64,000 nt of DNA from Allobosea sp. CS1GBMeth4. Lineage in GTDB: Bacteria > Pseudomonadota > Alphaproteobacteria > Rhizobiales > Beijerinckiaceae. Position 1 is the stretch's first letter, and the number at the start of each line of letters is the position of its first letter. Under the pieces are notes generated by a model, which worked only from the letters and a program-made list of their open reading frames with translations, ran no database searches and had not been told where the DNA came from. The stretch lies in assembly GCF_900185715.1 (NCBI RefSeq), contig NZ_FYAS01000015.1, positions 1 through 64,000 on the forward strand. The letters are read 5' to 3'. The position numbers and the translations under genes are program-made. Shown in pieces: positions 58,735 through 64,000 of this stretch.

Positions 58735-59946
58735 TCAAGCACGCGGCGCTGCGGCAAAATAATCGGTCAGCAGCCGGTGCGTGATCCGTTCCAGCGCATG
58801 CAGGTCGGCGATCGCGACCCGCTCGTCGACCTGGTGCATGGTCTGGCCGACGACGCCGTATTCGACGACCGGGCAGTAGGTCTTGATGAAGCGGGCGTCC
58901 GAGGTGCCGCCGGTGGTCGACAGCGCCGGGCGCTTGCCGGTCTCGCTCTCGACCGCCGCGGCGACCATGGCGACGAACGGGCCGGGCTGCGTCAGGAAGG
59001 CGACGGCATTGGTCGGCTCGAAGCCGATCTCATAGCGCACGGCGTTGCCGGCCGCCTCGCGCAGCCGCCGCTCGATCTCGGCGGCCAGCGTCTCCGGCGT
59101 CCACAGATCGTTGAAGCGGATGTTGAACACGGCTCTGGCTTGCGCCGGGATCACATTGGTCGCGGGATTGCCGACATCGAGCGTGGTCACCTCGAGATTG
59201 CTCGGGTCGAAATGCTCGGTGCCGGCGTCGAGCGGCGTCGCCTCGAGGCCGGCGAGCAGCCTGACCATGCCGCGGATCGGGTTCCGCGCCAGGTGCGGAT
59301 AGCCGACATGACCCTGGACGCCCTGCACCGTCAGCTTGCCGGTCAGCGAGCCGCGCCGGCCGATCTTGATCATGTCGCTCATCGCAGCCGGGTTGGTCGG
59401 CTCTCCGAGCAGGCAGTGGTCGAAACGCTCGCCGCGCGCGTCGGCCCAGGCCAGCAGCTTGACGGTGCCGTTCACCGCCGGACCTTCCTCGTCGCCGGTG
59501 ACCAGCACCGCGATCGAGCCCGGCGCGTCCGGATTCTCGCGGCGATAGCGGATGGCCGCCGCGACCATGGCGGCGAGGCCGCCTTTCATGTCGCAGGCGC
59601 CGCGGCCGTAAAGCACGCCGTCCTCGATCTCGGCCGCGAAGGGGTCATGCGTCCAGGCGGCGAGGTCGCCGGGCGGGACGACGTCGGTATGGCCGGCGAT
59701 GACGAGGACCGGCCCCTCGCCGCCGATCCGGGCATAGAGATTTTCGACATCGGGCAGGCCGGGCTCGGAGAAGACCGGTCGCTCGACGCCGAAGCCCTCG
59801 GCACTCAGAACGGCGCCGAGCAGGGCGAGCGCGCCGCCTTCCGCCGGCGTCACCGACCGGCAACGCACCAGGGCCTGGGTCAGGGCGATGGGATCGGTGG
59901 GATCGAAATCGAGCGGGGCCGGGATGGCGGGCGTGGTCTGCGTCAT
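58735..59946 (-). CDS. dapE: Succinyl-diaminopimelate desuccinylase
   Basis: A 403-residue zinc peptidase-fold enzyme of the lysine/DAP pathway. Metal-ligand motifs: [39 protein letters not shown] and [39 protein letters not shown] marks the dimerisation-domain boundary. Its start overlaps the stop of the DUF805 gene by ATGA, indicating an operon. The N-terminal 20 residues are a proline-rich extension before the family start. Confidence 0.96.
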   Translation of the reverse strand: MTQTTPAIPAPLDFDPTDPIALTQALVRCRSVTPAEGGALALLGAVLSAEGFGVERPVFSEPGLPDVENLYARIGGEGPVLVIAGHTDVVPPGDLAAWTHDPFAAEIEDGVLYGRGACDMKGGLAAMVAAAIRYRRENPDAPGSIAVLVTGDEEGPAVNGTVKLLAWADARGERFDHCLLGEPTNPAAMSDMIKIGRRGSLTGKLTVQGVQGHVGYPHLARNPIRGMVRLLAGLEATPLDAGTEHFDPSNLEVTTLDVGNPATNVIPAQARAVFNIRFNDLWTPETLAAEIERRLREAAGNAVRYEIGFEPTNAVAFLTQPGPFVAMVAAAVESETGKRPALSTTGGTSDARFIKTYCPVVEYGVVGQTMHQVDERVAIADLHALERITHRLLTDYFAAAPRA

Positions 59947-60371
59947 CGCGCCCGTTTAGCAGCGCCCTCGCGCTCCGCAAGCGACTCCTTCTGGTCCACC
60001 CCCGGCATCAGGCCGAGATCGACCAGCGCGATCAGCCAGGCGATCGTCGAGATCGCGACCAGCGAAGGGTCCCAGACATAGCCGAGGATGGGCCGCAGCT
60101 CGCCCGGCAGGACGATGGCGCAGACCAGCAGGATGCCGAACAGCGAGGAGCCGCCGCGATCGGCGGCGCGCTTCGCCGCCAGCGCGGCCCAGGGGAACAG
60201 GGCGAAGGCGTTGGCGAAGGCGGCGATCTTCGCCCCGGTATATTTGTCCGTGGCTTGCGCCGCGCCCCACTGGATCGCCAGCAGGCAGAGCGCGAGCGCG
60301 ATGCTGCCGAGCCAGAACTGGCGCAGGCCGATGCGGCCGTCGAAATCGGTGAACAGGCGGATTGGAGACAT
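59943..60371 (-). CDS. DUF805 family membrane protein
   Basis: A 142-residue integral membrane protein. It opens [20 protein letters not shown], the DUF805 signature (F-x-GRI-x-RxxFW), and has about four membrane helices with [17 protein letters not shown], the conserved R-D/K-R-x-h-D-x-G-like loop. The ATG at 60369-60371 fits. It directly precedes dapE with a 4-base overlap, but no metabolic link is known. Confidence 0.9.
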   Translation of the reverse strand: MSPIRLFTDFDGRIGLRQFWLGSIALALCLLAIQWGAAQATDKYTGAKIAAFANAFALFPWAALAAKRAADRGGSSLFGILLVCAIVLPGELRPILGYVWDPSLVAISTIAWLIALVDLGLMPGVDQKESLAEREGAAKRAR

Positions 60372-60604
60372 TCGCGCACTCCGGTCCCGCACATTCGCAT
60401 CTCCGGACCGCGGGGTGAAGCTTATGGTGAATAAAGGGTTAATCGTGCCGAACCGGTTGTATTGCCGAAAGAAAATGCTTGAACGCGGCCGGGCGCGCGG
60501 CTAGCTGCGGAGCGTTCCCCGGGTTTCGACGCGGCCGTTCGGCCGGCTGGTGGACGCCAGGCTGTCCGAGCGGCGCCCCGCGTCGCCGAATGAGGTTGAA
60601 GGGC

Positions 60605-61219
60605 ATGACCATTCGTCTGCATCGCGGTGATCTGCCCGACGGGTTCGAGCCGGGGCCGGTCCTGGCGATCGACACCGAGACGCTCGGCCTCAATCCCCAG
60701 CGCGACCGGCTCTGCGTGGTGCAGCTCTCGCGCGGCGACGGCACCGCCGACATCGTGCAGATTCCGAAGGGTGCGCCGGCGCCGGCCAATCTCTGCCGCA
60801 TGCTCGCCGATCCGGGCGTGCTGAAGCTGTTCCACTTCGCCCGCTTCGACATCGCCGCGCTCGAAAAGGCCTTCGGCGTCGTCACCACGCCGGTCTATTG
60901 CACCAAGATCGCCTCCAAGCTGGTCCGCACCTACACCGACCGGCATGGGCTGAAGGATCTCGTCCGCGAGCTGCTCGGCGTCGAGCTCTCGAAGCAGCAG
61001 CAATCCTCCGACTGGGGCGCCGAGACGCTGACGGAGGCCCAGCTCGGCTATGCCGCCGCCGACGTGCTGCACCTGCATGCGCTGAAGGCGAAGCTCGACG
61101 TGCTCCTGGCCCGCGAGGGGCGCACGCATCTGGCCGAGGCCTGCTTCGGCTTCCTGCCGACGCGGGCCGCGCTCGATCTCGCCGGCTGGCCCGAAGCCGA
61201 CATCTTCGCGCATACGTAA
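60605..61219 (+). CDS. rnd: Ribonuclease D (DEDD 3'-5' exonuclease, short form)
   Basis: A 204-residue exonuclease with only the catalytic domain: D23 and E25 in VLAIDTETLGLNPQRDRLCV, D in LFHFARFDIAAL, and YAAADVLHLHALKAKLD (ExoIII motif Y-x3-D). SDWGAETLTEAQLGYAA is typical of RNase D. HRDC domains found in the E. coli enzyme are absent, as usual for alphaproteobacterial short forms. It trims tRNA 3' ends. The lptC gene follows after 117 bases. Confidence 0.93.
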   Translation: MTIRLHRGDLPDGFEPGPVLAIDTETLGLNPQRDRLCVVQLSRGDGTADIVQIPKGAPAPANLCRMLADPGVLKLFHFARFDIAALEKAFGVVTTPVYCTKIASKLVRTYTDRHGLKDLVRELLGVELSKQQQSSDWGAETLTEAQLGYAAADVLHLHALKAKLDVLLAREGRTHLAEACFGFLPTRAALDLAGWPEADIFAHT

Positions 61220-61336
61220 ACTTGATGTATCAGGATAGGGGGCATCCGTCCGGCGACCGCCTGACCGGCCGCGTCTGCCTGTCGGTATGCGCCGGTTCGA
61301 CATGAAAAAGCCGCCGGTGGCTGGCAATGGGCGAGC

Positions 61337-62074
61337 ATGACCTTGGCGATCACAACTCCTGAGACACGCAGCCCGGCGGCGATCAGGGCGCAGATGCGGC
61401 AGAACGCCTTCCAGGCGGCGCGCCGGCATTCCGTGCTCGTGCGCCTGTTGCGGCGCCTGATCCCGGTGGGAGCGGGGGTCGCGGTCGTCGGCCTGATCGT
61501 CGTCCCGTTCCTCAGCCCGCTGCGTCAGGCCGGCAATCTCTCGCTGGGCGGCATCAGCCTGTCCGGCGGCAAGGTGGTGATGGAAGCGCCGAAGCTCGCC
61601 GGCTACCGCAAGGACAACAGCCCCTACGAGGTCACGGCCGACTCGGCGCTGCAGGATGTGCGCAATCCGACGCAGATCGAGCTGGTCAAGATGACGGCGC
61701 GGGTGCTGATGAAATCGGAGGGCTGGATCAACATCAACGCCCGGAGCGGCCATTTCGATCAGCAGAAGGAGAAGCTGAAGCTGGTCGACGACGTGAAGAT
61801 CCGCACCGATTCGGGTTATGACATCCGCATGCGCACGGCCGATGTCGACTTCAAGGGCGGCACGGTCAATTCGCGGGAGCCGGTCAAGGTCAACCTCGGC
61901 ACGACCACGGTCGACGCCGATACGCTCGACGTGAAGGACAACGGCGCGCTCATCAGCTTCGAAGGGCGGGTGCATGTGCTGATCGAGAACGCGCCGGCGC
62001 GCAGCCTGGCCGGGCCGGAGCGCGAGGGCAGCACGCCCGATCTCGAAGCCGTCCGCCCGGCTGCGAAGCCGTGA
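61337..62074 (+). CDS. lptC: LPS export ABC transporter periplasmic protein LptC
   Basis: A 245-residue bitopic protein. A membrane helix (about residues 45-62, VGAGVAVVGLIVVPFLSPL) follows a cytoplasmic N-terminus of about 40 residues, then a periplasmic beta-jellyroll with NSPYEVTADSALQDVRNPTQ, WININARSGHFDQQKEKLKL and DDVKIRTDSGYDIRMRTADV. LptC couples the LptBFG ATPase to the LptA bridge. It is the first gene of lptC-lptA-lptB. Confidence 0.95.
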   Translation: MTLAITTPETRSPAAIRAQMRQNAFQAARRHSVLVRLLRRLIPVGAGVAVVGLIVVPFLSPLRQAGNLSLGGISLSGGKVVMEAPKLAGYRKDNSPYEVTADSALQDVRNPTQIELVKMTARVLMKSEGWININARSGHFDQQKEKLKLVDDVKIRTDSGYDIRMRTADVDFKGGTVNSREPVKVNLGTTTVDADTLDVKDNGALISFEGRVHVLIENAPARSLAGPEREGSTPDLEAVRPAAKP

Positions 62075-62115
62075 GACCCTCGCATCGCGCCCTATGGATC
62101 AATGACGGATCGCCC

Positions 62116-62814
62116 ATGAAACCGCTCGTTCTCGCTCTTGCCGCCTTGATCGCGCCCGCTCTGTCCGCCGCGTCGCTCGCCCAGCAGCCGCCGGCGCGAT
62201 CCGGCGCGGCGCCTGCCGCTGCGAGCACGGCGCCGGCCAAGCCGGCCAAGGCGCGCGGCGGCGCGCCGGGCTCGCCTTTCGGCGGCATGGGCGGCGACAG
62301 CAAGGAGCCGATCAAGATCGACGCGAACAAGCTCGACGTGCTCGACAAGGACAACAAGGCGGTCTTTTCCGGCAATGTCGTCGCGGTGCAGGGCGAGACG
62401 ACGGTGCGCTGCTCGGTCATGACGGTGTTCTACGAAGGCCGCGGCCAGGGCGGGACGCCGAAGCCGGCCCAGCCGGCCGCTCAGGGGCAGAGCCAGGCCA
62501 ATGACGGCGCGATCAAGCGCATCGAATGCACCGGCCCGGTCACCGTGGTCTCGAAGACCCAGGCCGCGACCTCGGACAATGCCGTCTTCGACCGCGCCAA
62601 CAACAAGGTGATCATGACCGGCAATGTCGCGCTGAACGACGGCCCGAACATCACCCGCGGCGATCAGCTCGTCTACGATACCCAGACCGGTGTCGCCAAC
62701 GTCACCTCGAAGGGGCGGGTCCAGGGCTTCTTCGTGCCGAATTCGGGCGAGGCCGGCAAGGACGGCAAGGACAGCAAGGCGGGGGCCAAGCCGGCTGCCG
62801 CTCCGACCAACTGA
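62116..62814 (+). CDS. lptA: LPS transport periplasmic protein LptA
   Basis: A 232-residue periplasmic bridge protein of the OstA-like fold. A signal peptide (MKPLVLALAALIAPALSAAS) is followed by a disordered Ala/Pro linker and the domain: IKIDANKLDVLDKDNKAVFS, GNVVAVQGETTVRC, IECTGPVTVVSKTQAATSDN and KVIMTGNVALNDGPNITRGD. The ATG at 62116 starts the signal; an upstream GTG at 62071 would overlap lptC by 4 bases. Confidence 0.94.
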   Translation: MKPLVLALAALIAPALSAASLAQQPPARSGAAPAAASTAPAKPAKARGGAPGSPFGGMGGDSKEPIKIDANKLDVLDKDNKAVFSGNVVAVQGETTVRCSVMTVFYEGRGQGGTPKPAQPAAQGQSQANDGAIKRIECTGPVTVVSKTQAATSDNAVFDRANNKVIMTGNVALNDGPNITRGDQLVYDTQTGVANVTSKGRVQGFFVPNSGEAGKDGKDSKAGAKPAAAPTN

Positions 62815-62885
62815 ATCACCTGCGGCAGGGGCGGCCGCAGGAAGGCGTTGCCAGCCGGGCGCGCCTCGCATACCAGAGCGGACCC

Positions 62886-62921
62886 ATGTCGAACGTCAGC
62901 AGCGTGCGTTTCTCCCTGTGA
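62886..62921 (+). other. Mini-ORF overlapping the lptB start
   Basis: ATG 62886 encodes MSNVSSVRFSL and stops at TGA 62919-62921, overlapping the GTG start of lptB (62918) as GTGA. It may be a coupling leader that delivers ribosomes to lptB, or a chance frame. Confidence 0.3.
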
Positions 62922-63832
62922 CGATATCCCTTTCCCCGCCTCCCGAGGCTGCCGCGCAGGCGCAGTCGAACGCGGCGCGTCCGGCCCGGGCGCCGGCGGC
63001 GCGCGGCGGCCTCTTCGCCAGGCTCGGCGGACTCTTTGGCCGCGGCAGGAGTGAGCCCGAGGCCGAGGACGACGCCCGGCCCGGCCGCATCGCGAGCGCT
63101 GTCGGCGGGGCCGGCATCCTCGCCGTCAGCGGCCTGCGCAAGAGTTACGGCGCCCGCAACGTGGTGAGCGAGGCCTCGCTCTATGTGCGCAATGGCGAGG
63201 CCGTCGGCCTGCTCGGGCCGAACGGCGCCGGCAAGACCACGATCTTCTACATGATCACCGGGCTGGTCAGCGCCGATATGGGCGTGATCTCGCTCGAGGG
63301 GAACGACATCACCAATCTGCCGATGTACCAGCGGGCGCGGCTCGGCATCGGCTACCTGCCGCAGGAAGCCTCGATCTTCCGCGGGCTCTCGGTCGAGGAC
63401 AACATCCGCGCCGTGCTCGAGGTGGTCGAGCCCAACCGCAAGAAGCGCGAGCGCGAGCTCGACAAGCTGCTCGACGAATTCAACATCGCCCGTCTGCGCA
63501 AGGCCCCGTCGATCGCGCTTTCGGGCGGCGAGCGCCGGCGCTGCGAGATCGCCCGCGCGCTCGCCGGGCGGCCGTCCTTCATCCTGCTCGACGAGCCCTT
63601 CGCCGGCATCGACCCGATCGCGGTCGGCGACATCCAGGAGCTGGTGCGGCAATTGACCGATCGCGGCATCGGCGTGCTGATCACCGACCACAATGTTCGC
63701 GAGACGCTCGGCCTGGTCGATCGCGCCTACATCATCCATTCCGGACGCGTGCTGACCGAGGGCTCCCCGGCCGAGATCATCGCCAACGCCGATGTGCGCC
63801 GCGTCTATCTCGGCGAGGATTTCCGCCTCTGA
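62918..63832 (+). CDS. lptB: LPS export ABC transporter ATP-binding protein LptB
   Basis: A 304-residue ATPase. Walker A is LGPNGAGKTTIFYMITG, the Q-loop GIGYLPQEASIFRGLSVEDN, the signature ALSGGERRRCEIARALAGRP, Walker B FILLDEPFAGIDPIAVGDIQ and the H-loop LITDHNVRETL. About 65 disordered residues rich in Ala, Arg and Gly precede the core, a common feature of Hyphomicrobiales LptB. There is no in-frame ATG before the core, so I use GTG 62918. It completes lptC-lptA-lptB; lptF and lptG lie elsewhere. Confidence 0.95.
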   Translation: MTISLSPPPEAAAQAQSNAARPARAPAARGGLFARLGGLFGRGRSEPEAEDDARPGRIASAVGGAGILAVSGLRKSYGARNVVSEASLYVRNGEAVGLLGPNGAGKTTIFYMITGLVSADMGVISLEGNDITNLPMYQRARLGIGYLPQEASIFRGLSVEDNIRAVLEVVEPNRKKRERELDKLLDEFNIARLRKAPSIALSGGERRRCEIARALAGRPSFILLDEPFAGIDPIAVGDIQELVRQLTDRGIGVLITDHNVRETLGLVDRAYIIHSGRVLTEGSPAEIIANADVRRVYLGEDFRL

Positions 63833-63984
63833 CCTGGCAGGCGCTCGGCGCGCCCATGCTGCGGCGCATTAACGCCTTGGCTCGAAAGCGCGCAGGAGGC
63901 TTTGACGCCGCTGCGGCGCACGGCTAGTCTCGTTCGCAGGCAAGAACCGTGCCGAGTTGCCGCAGGTAAGGAGTCGGAGTCGCG

Positions 63985-64000
63985 ATGGCGATGATGCCAC
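63985..64000 (+). CDS. rpoN: Probable start of rpoN (sigma-54), partial
   Basis: Only five codons are present (MAMMP, ATG at 63985, window ends inside codon six). They follow TAAGGAG at a suitable distance. In Hyphomicrobiales the gene after lptB is normally rpoN and many RpoN proteins begin MAMT/MALS; identification rests on this synteny. Confidence 0.45.

Overview
The window is high-GC DNA from an alphaproteobacterium, most likely a member of the Hyphomicrobiales (Rhizobiales) close to Bosea; the genus is my inference, not a measurement. The pointers are the sppA-ihfB-lapA order after rpsA, the lptC-lptA-lptB run that appears to lead into rpoN, an OlsB-type ornithine-lipid acyltransferase, GlnD, RmuC-Def-Fmt-TruA-DapE synteny, RpoH-type and EcfG-type promoters, and TTAA-N7-TTAA (CtrA-like) sites. 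It reads as chromosomal backbone with a few accessory insertions. I found no rRNA or tRNA gene, CRISPR array, prophage or insertion sequence.

Layout. 1-6.3 kb: the end of a yifB/comM-type ATPase gene, a hybrid histidine kinase, an olsB-like gene, then a tightly overlapped minus-strand operon (GST, queG, SDR). 6.5-10.6 kb: uppP, then a LysR regulator divergent from a PrpF-family isomerase and a tripartite tricarboxylate (Bug) binding protein. 10.8-15.2 kb: nth, DUF2244, an unknown gene, a methyltransferase, an Ada-like AraC/Ogt fusion and a secreted protein. 15.3-20.9 kb: dnaK-dnaJ behind an RpoH-like promoter, a CsbD stress protein behind an EcfG-like promoter, an XRE regulator divergent from a small membrane protein, and a deleted phytase-like esterase remnant. 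21-26.7 kb: argG, a DsbA-fold isomerase, an M48 protease with LemA, an LLM oxidoreductase and a cytochrome c. 27-33.1 kb: rpsA, a short Hsp70 homologue, sppA, ihfB, lapA and an ornithine-cyclodeaminase-family gene.

33-44.3 kb: a 57-residue DUF3309-like protein behind an EcfG-like promoter, an orphan Bug protein, mepA, an extensin-family lipoprotein and a YghU-like GST. Then comes an IclR-controlled divergon: an ABC importer (regulator, permease, binding protein and ATPase, with ATGA overlaps) facing an EthD-like protein, an SDR and an amidase across tandem palindromic operators. This is the most coherent accessory system here and its substrate is unknown. 44.3-52 kb: an AT-richer segment with a 27-residue membrane peptide, a small secreted protein, a Tim44-domain protein, dapB, alkB, a TRIC-type channel, grpE and glnD. 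52-64 kb: an orphan ABC ATPase homologue that has lost nearly all nucleotide-handling motifs, an OsmC protein, a Crp/Fnr regulator, rmuC, def-fmt-truA, a membrane protein, DUF805-dapE, rnd and lptC-lptA-lptB, ending at the probable first codons of rpoN.

Two families of short intergenic palindromic repeats recur across the window, with three and four copies. At least two, possibly three, EcfG-type general-stress promoters serve small membrane or stress proteins. Start codons were chosen by family alignment and Shine-Dalgarno context; several (queG, glnD, alkB, lptB, the 14.3 kb secreted protein) rely on non-ATG codons and are flagged.
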